Part shown: in pieces, positions 12,136 to 22,490 of the stretch
Layout of the letters: the number at the start of each line of letters is the position of its first letter
How positions within the stretch are numbered: position 1 is the first letter of the stretch
NCBI GenBank assembly: GCA_043228905.1
Contig: JBHGNT010000021.1
Span: 9,610,001 to 9,674,000, forward strand
Reading direction: 5' to 3'
Length of the DNA: 64,000 nucleotides
From: Azolla caroliniana
Taxonomy: Eukaryota > Polypodiophyta
The notes under the pieces: generated by a model
Told to the model about the DNA's origin: nothing
The model's input: the letters and a program-made list of their open reading frames with translations, nothing else
The model's database searches: none
Program-made: the position numbers and the translations under genes

Positions 12136-12268
12136 CCTTCAGTTGCTTCCGGTGTGCTTCTAGGATGCCCCGAAAACGGTGAAGCACGACTTCCTACTCT
12201 CCGTCACTCCCTAGTCCAAGACCCCCGTGGTCCCGCCTTTCTCCATGCACGCGCGTAACAACGTGACA
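11505..12268 (+). repeat. Element D 5' LTR (764 bp)
   Basis: Starts TGTCGTGAAG and ends CGTGACA. Contains TATAAAAGGAAGG near 11706, a plausible promoter, plus AT, TG and CT microsatellites near 11955, 12068 and 12110. The second LTR at 15685 is the same apart from repeat length and scattered substitutions. Confidence 0.92.
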
Positions 12269-12272
12269 TATT

Positions 12273-12289
12273 TGGTGAACCCGACGTGA
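12273..12289 (+). promoter_or_regulatory. Element D primer binding site
   Basis: TGGTGAACCCGACGTGA four bases after the LTR has the TGG start expected for pairing with a tRNA CCA end. I could not name the tRNA. It is neither the initiator Met nor the Asp site used by the neighbours. Confidence 0.6.
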
Positions 12290-12305
12290 AAGGCGGCAAG
12301 GGAGG

Positions 12306-13745
12306 ATGGAGTCGGAAGACGACGACCTCGCGGAGATGGTGGCCGAAGTGGTGTTGGAGTCGGCACGAGTGATGATGAGGCGAGAAGCAGCGCAACAAGC
12401 GGTTGAGCGAGTGGTCAAAAGAGTCGGCCGTTTTAGCGGGGACAGAGTCCCATCTTACTTGGAAGCCTACAACTCGGAAATGGAGGAGTGCGGCATAGAC
12501 GAGATGTTGAGGCTGGAGTTCTTCTGTCGGGTTGTAGCTGTCCGGATGCATGCGGAAATAAAGGAGCTCCGTGAGGCTCATAGTTCGTGGGAGGCCTTTG
12601 AAGAGGCGTTCTTGAAGGCATATGGAGGACGGCGGAAGAGCCGGGGACGGCACGACTTCGACCAGTGGGTAGCATCGGCAAAGACCCACCGGGGCGTTGC
12701 CAAGGCGTTTCGAGAGTTGGAGCGGCGGCTTGCTCGGCTCCTGGAGCGGGAACAAGGTTTGGTGGGGGCGGACAAGGTCCTATTGTTCGTCAGGTCGATC
12801 GACCGAGCAGAACGGGAGGCCATCGGGATTGAGCTCGAAGACGATGATGGAGCGAATGGGCTTACGGAGGACTGGTCGAAGGTCGGAAGGGTGTGCCAAC
12901 GGCTAGACAATGAGCGAGCCGAGAAGGCTAAGAGGAAGGTACGCGACGGCGTGCCATCACAGCGGGAAGAGGCCGAACGGCAAAGAGAGTTGGCAAGGGT
13001 CGGCATTGGGGCCAGGATTGCGGAGGCGTACGCAGCTCTCGAGGCGATGCTCGAGGAAGAGGAAAGACGGAGGCCGCAAGCCGAGACTGAGAAGACGGAC
13101 TTGCCCCACGCGACGACGGAAGATCGGTACCACGGTACCACGGGAGAGGGTGTGGAACGAAACGCCCTCTCAACTTGCAGAGATAGAACGGCCAAGGACG
13201 AGGCCGAGATACAGATCGCGGAACCGGAACGTTGGGACCAGCGGTTTCGGGCGTGTCAGCCCGAGATCCCGGTCATTGGAGAAGCAAGCCCAGACGGGGC
13301 TTGCGCGATCGGTAAGAAGACGACCGCTGACCACGAAGAGTCGGTGGCTACGGACAAGGGCATAAAACGGACGGGAGATTCTTTGTGTCTTCCCACACTT
13401 GCTCCTGGGACGATGGCAGTCGGGCCCGAGTGCCCACGTGAGTCTCAAGCGGAGGAAGGCGGTGGCGAAAGGCCAAGAATCACCGGCGAGACGATACGGG
13501 GAAGGAACGGACGAAAGCCCACGGACCCGATTCCAGAGAACTCGGAATTCGGGCCCGTATGCCTATGTAAGACCGAGGAGATGGATGGCGGTACCGAGGA
13601 GTCCTGGCATGATGCCAACGAAGATGGATGGGAAACGGCTTGTGAGGAGGCCGAGGAAGGACGCGGCACGAGGACATCAGCATTCCGATATGGGTGGAGC
13701 ATGATCCGGTCGTGGATTGTTCGATCGGGGCTGGATTCGGCATGA
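12306..13745 (+). CDS. gag: Gag-like protein of element D
   Basis: Intact 479-aa ORF starting 17 bp after the primer binding site. Residues about 1-110 resemble a retrotransposon gag core (RVGRFSGDRVPSYLEAYNSE, then a WEAFEEAFLKAYGG block as in gypsy capsids). Residues about 130-260 are highly charged and probably helical or coiled. The C-terminal half is hydrophilic and disordered-looking and is partly encoded by the internal repeats. No zinc knuckle or enzyme domain is visible. It is the only sizeable ORF of the element, so it probably forms particles while relying on another element for RT and integrase. Whether it is expressed cannot be told from sequence. Confidence 0.75.
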   Translation: MESEDDDLAEMVAEVVLESARVMMRREAAQQAVERVVKRVGRFSGDRVPSYLEAYNSEMEECGIDEMLRLEFFCRVVAVRMHAEIKELREAHSSWEAFEEAFLKAYGGRRKSRGRHDFDQWVASAKTHRGVAKAFRELERRLARLLEREQGLVGADKVLLFVRSIDRAEREAIGIELEDDDGANGLTEDWSKVGRVCQRLDNERAEKAKRKVRDGVPSQREEAERQRELARVGIGARIAEAYAALEAMLEEEERRRPQAETEKTDLPHATTEDRYHGTTGEGVERNALSTCRDRTAKDEAEIQIAEPERWDQRFRACQPEIPVIGEASPDGACAIGKKTTADHEESVATDKGIKRTGDSLCLPTLAPGTMAVGPECPRESQAEEGGGERPRITGETIRGRNGRKPTDPIPENSEFGPVCLCKTEEMDGGTEESWHDANEDGWETACEEAEEGRGTRTSAFRYGWSMIRSWIVRSGLDSA

Positions 13746-15680
13746 AAGTGCTGATACGGAAGGGGGTGCGGGACGAGCCACCCTCTTTTACATGGGGAGA
13801 AAGACCGACCGGGCGAAGGTCGAGAGTTGGAAGGAGAATGAAAGCCGGTCCTATGGAGTTCCTTACACCGATCCGGCTGCAAGCCCGAGTGCCGGCGTGA
13901 GTCCGACAAGAGAGATCGGTGGCGACAGGAGAACGGGACTCGACAATCCGGAGAAAGACGAATGAACCCGAGCGAGAACCGGGCGGAGCGGACTCCCGGA
14001 TGACCATTCCGGGAGAGAGGAAGAGAGCAGGCCTACGAAGAGGCCGAGGACAAGGTTTGTCGGTACCACAGGAGAGGGTGCGGAGTAAACCGCCCTCTCG
14101 GCATGCGGAAAGGGACGACCCGGGACAGGGTCGGGAAGACAAATCGGAGGCCTACGGAGGATCCTTCACACCGGTTCTAGAGACTTCAGCAGTCGGCAAC
14201 GCGGTCGACGTAAGACCAAGATACTGACGGTGGCGGCGAGGTGACGAAGGCAAGGGCTACGGATGGGCGGTCTACGGAGGATCCTTCACACCGGTTCTAG
14301 AGACTTCGGCAGTCGGCAACGCGGTCGACGTAAGACCAAGATACTGACGGTGGCGGCGAGGTGACGAAGGCCAAAGGGATCCCCACACTTAACCAGAGAC
14401 TCCGGCAGTTCGGCCAATGTGGCAACATGAGACTGAGAGAGAAGGTTGGTGGCGGCGGGAAACGGGACCCGGCTACGCGGAAGACACGAGGAGAGTCCGA
14501 GAGGGACTCAAACAAAAGACACCCGAATTTCGGCCAGCATAGAAATGGAGTCCGGTCCTATGGGACCCTCACACTGATCCGGAGACCCCGACAGTTCGGC
14601 CAACGTGGCAACGTGAGACCTAGGGAGAAGGACGGTGGCGGCAGGGAATGGGACCCGACAACACGAGGTAGCGAATAGGGAGCCGGTAAGACAGGCGGAC
14701 GAAGTGTGAAACCCTCACCGGCCGGTCACGGTTTCGGAAAGAGCCTGTAGGGGCGAAAACGGGGAGGTGTGTCAGGCCGGAAAGGCACACCTTGGACAGA
14801 ACAAGAGTCTCGCAAGTGGCCATCGCGGGCCGGATCGAAGCGTGACTACGGGACGGTGTTCGGCGCGGGCAAGGCCGATCAAAGGAAGCAGAAGACGGCA
14901 CAAGAAAGGTGCCGGGGACGAGGAGACAAGTGCCTAGTGGACTGCACAGGGTTAGAGTCAGGGGATGGCAAGAGAGGCCGGAGGAGGATCCTCCACACTT
15001 GCTTCGTAGATCTCGGTAGCTCCGTCGAAGTAGCGAAGACTGTCACGGCAAGCCCGGGGTGACAGCTGGTGGGGGCGAGGGGACGACGGCAAGCTGAAGA
15101 CTCAGGACCTATCGCGGCAGCACGAAGACGGGAAGGGCCAAGCGGGCTACTACGGGGTGTTCCCCGGATGCAAAGGACGCCGGTATGCGGGTGAGCGGCG
15201 ATGCACGATCTGGCCGAAAAGGGGGCCGACAAGGAGTGCAACACAGGCGATGCCAAACAACGGATGAGGGTATGTGGCACACGGAGGTGCCGGAGCGGGA
15301 AGGCAAGCGCGGAGAAGACCGAAAAGGGATCCTCCACACCGTTCCGGGGACCATGGCGGTTCGAGCCGACGCGGCGATGTAAGACCATGGAGAAGGAAGG
15401 TGGCGGCGAGAGGACAAGGGCATACGACGGGAGCGGGACGTTCATACGGCCGAACAAGGGCCAACGGAAGTACGCGTAATACGGAGATCGTGGTAGAGGA
15501 CCCATCGACGGGTCAAACGAGCCTACGGGGAGGTAAGCGCAAAGGAAGAATCGAAGGCGACGGATCAAACCGGCAGCGAGCCGGGATGCGGATCACGGAA
15601 GACCGGTTTCTACCTGGCCGAAATCTCTCACCCTTCAACCGGACTTGGCACATACCGGTGGATGTGCGGTTAGGTGGGGG
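13360..15680 (+). repeat. Degenerate 120-200-bp repeats inside element D
   Basis: A motif series recurs about ten times: GGATCCTCCACAC or similar, then a CCGG-rich block, GGCAGTCGGCAACG or GGCAGTTCGGCCAA, GTGAGACC or GTAAGACC, and GAGAAGG with GGTGGCGGC. One pair (14152-14271 and the following 14272-14391) is an almost exact 120-bp duplication. The first repeats overlap the gag C-terminus; the rest are non-coding. Confidence 0.8.
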
Positions 15681-15684
15681 CGGA
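15671..15684 (+). promoter_or_regulatory. Element D polypurine tract
   Basis: TAGGTGGGGGCGGA immediately precedes the 3' LTR. The same kind of tract precedes the gypsy A 3' LTR. Confidence 0.8.
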
Positions 15685-16463
15685 TGTCGTGAAGAATTTC
15701 GGCCAGAGGCGGAAATCGGGAAACATTGGCTACTTCGGCGGGGCGCAGCGTGTGTACGCACCCATGAACATTTAGTGTGAATAACGAGGGCGCCTTTATG
15801 GCGCCGAAGAGTAGTCAAGTCGGGACAGATGGTCCCATGTAAGTCGGGGTTTATCCCATATTGTAACGCATCCCTGTCCTTGTTCTATAAAAGGAAGGGA
15901 ACACCCTTTGTGAAAGGGTTGCCCATTTTGCATTAGAGGGTACACCGTTAGGTTTAGAGTTAGTTTCTTCTTCTTCTCCCCCTTCATTGTTCACTTAGGG
16001 TTTGCTGCAGCTCATCTCCTGCGCAAGACCCCGCTCGGCGCGACGAGCCCGTGAGCTCCCCGACCGGCGGCTTGGCAGCTGACGACTGTTGTAAGCTATC
16101 TTGGTCCGGCTCGATGCCGGGAATGTATTCTTCTTTTATATATATATATATATATACGTTTGCGTCTGTCTGTGTATATTCGCGTCTTCGTTGGTGTCGG
16201 GTGTTTCCCCCTTTCCTGCGTTTCTTGTACATAAGGGCGTGAGGCGGGTGTGTGTGTGTGTGTGAGTGTGTGCGTGCGTGAGTCGGTGTTAAGCGCTCTC
16301 TCTCTCTCTCTGTCTGTCTGTCTCTCTCTCCCTTCTGTTGCTTCCGGTGTGCTTCTAGGATGCCCCGGAAACGGTGAAGCACGACTTCCTACGCTCCGTC
16401 ACTCCCTAGTCCAAGACCCCCGTGGTCCCGCCTTTCTCCATGCACGCGCGTAACAACACGACA
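15685..16463 (+). repeat. Element D 3' LTR (779 bp)
   Basis: Starts TGTCGTGAAG, ends ACACGACA, followed by the ACGT duplication. It differs from the 5' LTR by expanded TA and TG/CT microsatellites and a modest number of substitutions. Confidence 0.92.
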
Positions 16464-16478
16464 ACGTCTAGGTGACGT

Positions 16479-17173
16479 TGTCGCGTGGTGCGTGACACAC
16501 GTGCCAAACATCAAAATGTGCACGTCACAAGGGCAGACAAGCACCGAGCCTCTATCCACTAGTGGTTATGGATGATGGGCGGCCGAAGTGACGCACTAAT
16601 GTGGTTAGAGTGAGTGAGAGAGAGAGAAACAAAATTTGAGGAAGTTTTTAAGATAGATAAGTAGATAGATACACATCATCAATAAGATAACTAAGTATTC
16701 TTATTATTAATTTTCGATTTGATACATAGATTGATTCATAGATTGTTTGATTCATCCATTGATTGATTCCCCCCCATTACACAAGCCTTACGAGGGTTTT
16801 TATAGGTTTATCTATCCTTCTAACATGCACAAAACCATGGGCTTGAACCCATGGTTTTCGGGCACACGGTTTTCCTTGTGGCATGCACAAAACCATAGGC
16901 TAAAACCATGGTTTTGTGTACACGGTTTTGTATGTTTGTTTCCTATGGAATACTAAATATGAGAAGGAAATATATAAAATCTAAAGCACTTAGTAGTAGC
17001 TTTAGTGGTAAGATAATTGCTTCCTATCTTAGAAGTGCAAGGTTCAAATCTTGCTTGCACCCTTCTATATGCACTTGAATGTCATCAGACCCTAGGCTAA
17101 TTTTCATATTTATAATGTGTGTGGAGCCACACTATTTCACAATTTCTCCCATTGGACACAGAACATCACGACA
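16479..17173. repeat. Probable solo LTR (695 bp) in Tat pol
   Basis: Starts TGTCGCG and ends TCACGACA. The flanks are ACGT (16475-16478) and ACGC (17174-17177), matching at three of four bases. The Tat protease-RT frame reads through if it and element D are removed. It sits only 15 bp from element D. It contains a tRNA-like stretch (16990-17062). The orientation is not certain. Confidence 0.72.
16990..17062 (+). other. tRNA-like module inside solo LTR
   Basis: An A-box-like TAGCTTTAGTGG and a B-box-like GGTTCAAATC lie about 45 bp apart. This matches the arrangement in the gypsy A LTR. The arms pair poorly, so a functional tRNA is unlikely. Confidence 0.5.
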
Positions 17174-18189
17174 ACGCCATGACCACTTAGAAGACTTCGA
17201 CGGAAGTGGACTTCCCAGAGCATTTCAAACTCTATGAACAAGAGAATAGGGCAGTGACTTGTAAGAGACCACAACGCACCCCCCAAGGCCTAGGACAAGT
17301 CTACGATGGACCGGCAAGGGTGAAAGAAATCAACCTCGGGAAAGGGACATACTCCAAACCAGTATTCATAGCCACAGATCTCTAACCCAACGAGGAGACA
17401 TCCATGATCACCCTCCTCACGGAATTTAGGGACGTGTTCGCATGGTCGTATGTCGATATGAAGGGAGTCCCAGCGGAGGTTGTCACACATAGTATCCCCA
17501 TGCGAGCCGACGCCCGTCCAATCCGGCAAAGGCCACGCCCAATGAACCCCAACTACGTCCAACAAGTAAAAGCCAAAATCAACAAAATGTTGGCTGTAGG
17601 CATTATCTACCCGATCAAACGAACTACTTGGGTCTCCCTGATTGTAGTCGTCCCGAAGAAAAACAACCAAATCCGCATATGTGTCGACTACCATCAAGTT
17701 AACGAAGCCACTATCAAGGACAACTACCCGGTACCCTACATCGAGCATCTACTCGAAAGAATCGTGGGAGCAGAAGCTTATGGCTTCATTGACGGGTTCT
17801 CTAGGTACAACCAAATCTCGGTGGTCCTTGAGGATCAACAGAAGACAACCTTCGCGACCGAATTTGGTATGTTCGCATATAAACAGATGCCTTTCAGACT
17901 CACGAGTGCCTTGAGCACCCACCAAAGAGCGGCATACCATATCTACGCAGCAAGGTTACGACAAGGGGTGGAGTCTTATGTTGACGACTTATGTTGCCAT
18001 TCGAAATGGCATGACCACCTAGCGCTACTCCGCTTGATGTTCGAAAAATGCAGGACCTATCAACTCTCTCTCTACCCACTCAAGTGTCAGTTCTAGGTCA
18101 AGCACGGATTAATATTAGGGCACGTCGTGTCCCGCCACGGGATCTCGACCGATGAGGCAAAGGTAAAACTCGACCGACGAGAAACAACT
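17174..18189 (+). pseudogene. pol: Tat element reverse transcriptase
   Basis: The frame resumes after the solo LTR with the protease-RT linker, one TAG near 17190 and one stop near 17382, then a 230-residue open stretch (17404-18096). It carries RT blocks in order: a WVSLIVVVPKKNNQIRICVDY block, a FIDGFSRYNQI block, a TTFATEFGMFAYKQMPFRL block and the catalytic ESYVDDLCCHS (YVDD near 17978). After the TAG at 18094 the frame continues (GHVVSRHGIS). A short deletion near 18165 then shifts it to the RNase H frame. Not functional as it stands. Confidence 0.9.
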
Positions 18190-18883
18190 ACAAGGGTTCA
18201 TGAGATATGCAAGTTACTATAGACTCTTCACTAAGATGTTCGTAGACAAGGCTAGACTGCTCTACACCCTACTAAAGCAGTTCGTGTGGACAGAAGAATG
18301 CACACACTCCTTCAAGCTCTTGAAAGAGTGCCTAACTAAGGCCCCCATCCTTTGGCCCCCAGATTGGACCAAAGAATTCCACGTTCACACCGATGCTTCC
18401 GCCTTCGCGATTAGTGTAGTGCTAGCTCAACCCGGTGAAGGGGCACTCGACCTACCAATCACCTTCGCTAGTCGCCAACTGAACGCCGCGGAACGAAATT
18501 ACTCCACGACGGAATGGGAGGCTTTGGCCATGGTTTATAGCATAAAGAAATTCTGCCACTACCGTTTGGCGTCCCAATTCTCGTTTTTTGTAGATCATCA
18601 AGCCCTACTCTACTTAGTAAACAAAAATCACGCCACCGGACGCATCTCACGATGGATCGTAACGTTACTCGAGTTTGACTTCAAGGTAGTGGTGAGAAAA
18701 GGAAAAGACCATGTACTCGCCGCCGATCATTTCTCCCGGATACCCAACGGAGAAGAAGCCACTGGGGTTGATGATGAAACACCAGATGCAACATTATTCA
18801 TGATCGACACCGTACCAACATGGGCATCAGACATCGTTCGCATCCTTACTAAAGGAGCATCCTTCCTAAAACAACTACCCTAG
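18190..18883 (+). pseudogene. pol: Tat element RNase H
   Basis: The open frame 18200-18883 contains the RT connection region and a gypsy RNase H: VHTDASAFAISVVL (first Asp), the NYSTTEWEAL block (Glu), FFVDHQAL (Asp) and LAADHFSR at the end. It degrades the RNA strand after reverse transcription. It ends at a TAG (18881-18883), and the same frame continues into integrase. Confidence 0.9.
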
Positions 18884-20095
18884 GCACACACATGTGTCTT
18901 GTTAAAGAAATGTGGCTCCTTCACGATGCTCCGTGGCAACTTGTACCATCGGGGTAACGACGATCTACTTCAGAGGTGTGTAACAGACCACGACGCTGTT
19001 GCCACCCTTGAACAAGCTCATTGCGGGGGTGGAAGCGGTCATTTCAATCACGAGACCACTGCTCGCAAGATCCTCTAGTCCGGCCTATGGTGGACAACAC
19101 TCTTGAAAGACACATATGAGTACGTATGCCGTTGTGGCGAGTGCCAATGTTTCAAACACCCACTAAAAGCGGATTTCAATATGTTAAACTCGGTGGTGGC
19201 ATGGCAACCATTCGAGAAATGGGGTATCGACTTTATTGGCCCAATCAGCCCAGCTTCCAACCTCAACCGATACATAATAACCGCCACCGACTACGCTACC
19301 AAGTGGGTCGAAGCTAAATCTTGCGTTAACGCCGATGCACGTAGTACTGCCAAATTCCTATATGAAAATGTCATAGTACAGTTTGGATGTCCGCTTGAAA
19401 TCATTAGTGACTAAGGCTCGCATTTCCTCAACGAAGTGATAGCACATTTACTAGGCGAATTTATGGTGACATACCGCAAGAGTTCTCCTTATTACCCTTG
19501 AGGCAATGGACAAACGGAAAGCACGAATAAGGTGTTATGTGCAGTGCTCACAAAGATAATCGCCGCCTCACGATCTGATTGGAGCACCAAACTCCAAGTA
19601 GCATTATGGGCTTTCCGTACTTCCTACAAAGTCGCAACTCGCCACACACCATTCAAACTAGTGTACAGGCAAGAAGCAATATTACCCATCGAGTTCCTGG
19701 TCCCCAACCTCAAGATAGCCGTACAAGAACGATGGGACGAGGACCCCCTTCCGTCACGTCTAGAGAACCTAGAACGGCTGACAGAAACTCACCTTCTCGC
19801 ATTCCAAGCACTCTTGGCAGAGAAAGCCAATAGAAAGGTGTGGCACGACAATAAAGTCAAGAACAAAGACCTCGTTGAAGGTGACATGGCCCTCAAATTC
19901 TCCTCTCAACGACATAAGAAGAAGCTTAAGTTACGGGGTGAAGGCCCGTATGTGGTTTCAGAGATCACCAAGATAGGAGCATGTCGCCTACGCACGCTCA
20001 AACGTTTTGACATCCCCGGATTCATCAATGGGAGCAAGCTCAAATGTTACTATGGGCCCCTCACCCTTGAGGCTCTACTCACGGCTCGGCAATGA
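18884..20095 (+). pseudogene. pol: Tat element integrase
   Basis: Same frame as the RNase H, interrupted by stops at about 19077 (TAG), 19412 (TAA) and 19499 (TGA). An HHCC zinc finger (AHCGGGSGHFNHE, CGECQCF) is followed by core motifs KWGIDFIGPI (D), EIISD (D) and GNGQTESTNK (E). A C-terminal domain follows (GEGPYVVSEI, NGSKLKCYYG). The stops all fit C-to-T changes in CAG, CAA or CGA codons. The zinc finger, core triad and C-terminal region are all recognisable despite the stops. Confidence 0.9.
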
Positions 20096-20266
20096 GAGGT
20101 AGAAGCCAAACTTAAGGCCTCAGAAGGTCAAATGGCCCGGCTCGAAACCGACCTAAGCAATACGCAAGCGAAATTGAAGCGACAAGGACACACCCATCCG
20201 GCAGCCATGGGTAAGGCTGTCAACTCTAATGAAGGAACAATACAACTATGATGATGCGTCGAGGAC

Positions 20267-20959
20267 ATGCCTTTGATGGTGGTAATCGACACAGGAGCAT
20301 CACTAACCCTTTTCTCCTTTGAAACATGGGGACGTCTAGGTTGCCCAGACCTCGAAGTGTGCAACAACAACTTCCGTGGCTTCGATGGTTCCACATCATG
20401 CTGCTTGGGAACTTTCGTGTGTAACATCAAGACAAAATACAATGCGCACTCAATCCAAGTTCGGGTACTCCTGCCCGAAGTGATGTATGCACAATGCCTC
20501 CTCGGTTTAGATTGGTGTCGCATAAGCGAATGTCTCCGATCACCCAGCAAATACATCGTCTCCTTCCAAACAGGAGATGGACTGAAGTCCGAGGACCTCG
20601 TCGCAACAACACTCGAATCACACCTTGTTGACCTCGATGACCCCCAAAGTGTGGAGTTGCCCAAACAAACAACACGCCAACACCCACCGGCCATCCATGA
20701 CCAACGCGACACTAACATTAGAACACGGACACCCAAACCACAGGAATGGGTGAACGTCCGCATAGTTTCGCTAACGGACCACGCTGCAGAGAACGTGCCG
20801 TGTGGCGAGTTAGAAAAATACTCACAACTGCACAAGGTTGGCACAATGGCGCGACTAGCTTCTGGGTCCCGAAACGAAACCGACTCCCCGCTCGCGATCG
20901 GACCACCCCTGCATGGGACTTCGATGAACCCCGAGGCGCGGAGTCGCTCAACCAAATAG
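20267..20959 (+). CDS. Second aspartic-protease-like ORF, downstream of integrase
   Basis: A 230-aa open frame 170 bp after the integrase stop. Residues 5-16 read VVIDTGASLTLF, a clear D-T-G-A active-site loop. Residues 77-83 read CLLGLDW, the hydrophobic-hydrophobic-Gly block that ends retropepsin domains. About 90 residues therefore look like a complete single retropepsin unit; the rest is hydrophilic and partly from a tandem duplication. The element already has a protease in the normal place (10741-11456), so this is an extra one or a captured host retropepsin-like domain. The start ATG is a guess, since the domain could be part of a longer frame. Confidence 0.65.
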   Translation: MPLMVVIDTGASLTLFSFETWGRLGCPDLEVCNNNFRGFDGSTSCCLGTFVCNIKTKYNAHSIQVRVLLPEVMYAQCLLGLDWCRISECLRSPSKYIVSFQTGDGLKSEDLVATTLESHLVDLDDPQSVELPKQTTRQHPPAIHDQRDTNIRTRTPKPQEWVNVRIVSLTDHAAENVPCGELEKYSQLHKVGTMARLASGSRNETDSPLAIGPPLHGTSMNPEARSRSTK

Positions 20960-21243
20960 AATGCCAACACCCATCGGCCATCCAGGACCAACGCGACGCT
21001 AACATCAGAATGCAGACACCCAAACCACGGGAATGGGTGAACGTCCATGCGGTTTTTGCTAACGGACGACGCTGTGGAGAACCTGCCATTTAGCGAATAA
21101 GAAAGACACTCACAATTGCACAAGGTTGGCACAAAGGCGCCACTAGCTTTTGGGTTCCGAAACGAAGCTGGCTCCCAGTCATGATCATACCACACCCGCA
21201 TGGGACACCCGAAAATCACACACATCAGTTCGATATCCCGCCC
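20676..21243 (+). repeat. 284-bp tandem duplication after second protease
   Basis: Two adjacent copies start CGCCAACACCCACCGG (20676) and TGCCAACACCCATCGG (20960). Shared blocks such as CACAAGGTTGGCACAA follow at the same offset. Similarity is about 85 percent by eye. Confidence 0.85.
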
Positions 21244-22060
21244 AGGTTAAAGCCACAGGAATCAACAAGCCTAAACAACTAAGAGGCCGAATACCCCATA
21301 GAAAGGCTTCACAAATCCTCCCTATCCCCTTAACAAACATGTCGCAGGTGTAGGTCCTTAAACGTCACGGGCTTGGAACCTCACACGATACCCGAGTGAC
21401 ACTCCCCCCACATTCGCCCCCTCAAGGTTTCCCAAAAGCCCTTAATTTCCCCAATCCCTCACCACACCCCCCGTGGACCCCCATTCAACCCCATCGCTCG
21501 CATGCCAACCTTAGCCACCTCACACTTTCTTAATTATTGTCGGCATTCAAATCTTTTTCTTCGATTGCTCCTTGCCCTCACGACCTCACATTCCCTTTGG
21601 TTGTCCTCTCGTTACCTTGGTTTATTTATTATTATTATTATTTTAATAGTATTTTTTTTTTCTTATTTTTAATTATTATTATTATTTTTTAAATTTTTTA
21701 TTTATTTTCTATTTTTATTTTTATTTTCTATTTTCTATTTATTATTTATTTATTATTATTATTTTCTTCTTTCTTCTTCTTTTCTCTACCCCCCCCCTCT
21801 CTCTCTTTTTTTAGCAATCCTTATTCTTCTTTTCCCCTTCCCTCTCGTAATCCCGTTCTCTGCAACACTCTTCTCCCTCCCCCCTCACAACCTTTCTCCC
21901 CTCCACCCCCTCACCCCTCTCTCTGTTCGGCGCCCTTGCACCCCCACCCTCGGCGTTCCTTCTCCTACCCCGTCAGTCGTCTACCCCAGTCGTCACCTCC
22001 TCTCTTGTACACCCTGCTTACCCACACCTCGGGTAGGCCTTCCCTCTTCCCTCTCGTTTC
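21244..22060 (+). other. Non-coding spacer, pyrimidine- and AT-rich
   Basis: No supported gene. Contains an AT-rich low-complexity run (21620-21770, TTATTATTATT and T-runs) followed by a CT-rich stretch (21780-22060). Confidence 0.7.
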
Positions 22061-22079
22061 GCCACATGTCTTCCTCACC

Positions 22080-22400
22080 TACACTTCGCTCCTCTATGGC
22101 GGCCATGGCCACTGCCATGACGCTGCCTCCACTCCTCCTGTCGCGGGCCCATAACAGGCCACACAGCCCCATCATTTTTCGTTCCCCCCCCCCCCTCGTG
22201 GCGGCCATAACCGCTACCACGTCGCTGTCTCCCTTCCTCCTGTCGCCGACCCATAACGGGCCACACAACCCCGTCGTTTTTCGTCCCCCCCCCGTGGCGG
22301 CCATAGTCGCCGCCATGTCGCTAGCTCCCCTCCTCATGTTGTTGGCCGTTAATGGGCCACACGGCCTCGTCGTTTTTCGTTCCCTCCGAGGTGGCCATGA
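22080..22400 (+). repeat. About 100-bp imperfect triple repeat
   Basis: Three copies, 96-102 bp apart, each with CTCCTG, GGGCCACACn, CCCCGTCGTTTTTCGT or close variants, a poly-C run and GTGGCGGCCAT. Small open frames across it are repeat artefacts. Confidence 0.8.
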
Positions 22401-22490
22401 TGGCAACCCCATCGTTTCCACCCCCCCCCCCCGTTCATGTCACTAGCCATTAACAGACCACTTCGCCTCATCGTTTTGCGTTCCCGCGTG

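Larger units (their letters stand above)
11505..16463 (+). mobile_element. Element D: gag-only, non-autonomous LTR element
   Basis: LTRs of 764 and 779 bp flank a primer binding site, a single 479-aa gag-like ORF, a long degenerate repeat tract and a polypurine tract. No protease, RT or integrase is visible. 4-bp direct repeats ACGT flank it (11501-11504 and 16464-16467). The structure matches what is known as TR-GAG elements, which depend on enzymes from another element. Gypsy A/B share TGTCGTG termini and are possible partners. Confidence 0.88.

Noticed and set aside
12578-15568. Several long minus-strand ORFs rich in Ser, Arg and Pro
   Set aside because: They are antisense shadows of the GC-rich gag-like ORF and of the repeat field in element D.
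20128-21225. 365-aa minus-strand ORF opposite the second protease-like ORF
   Set aside because: It contains the 284-bp duplication in antisense and has no recognisable motif; the plus-strand frame has DTGAS and LLG in the right order.
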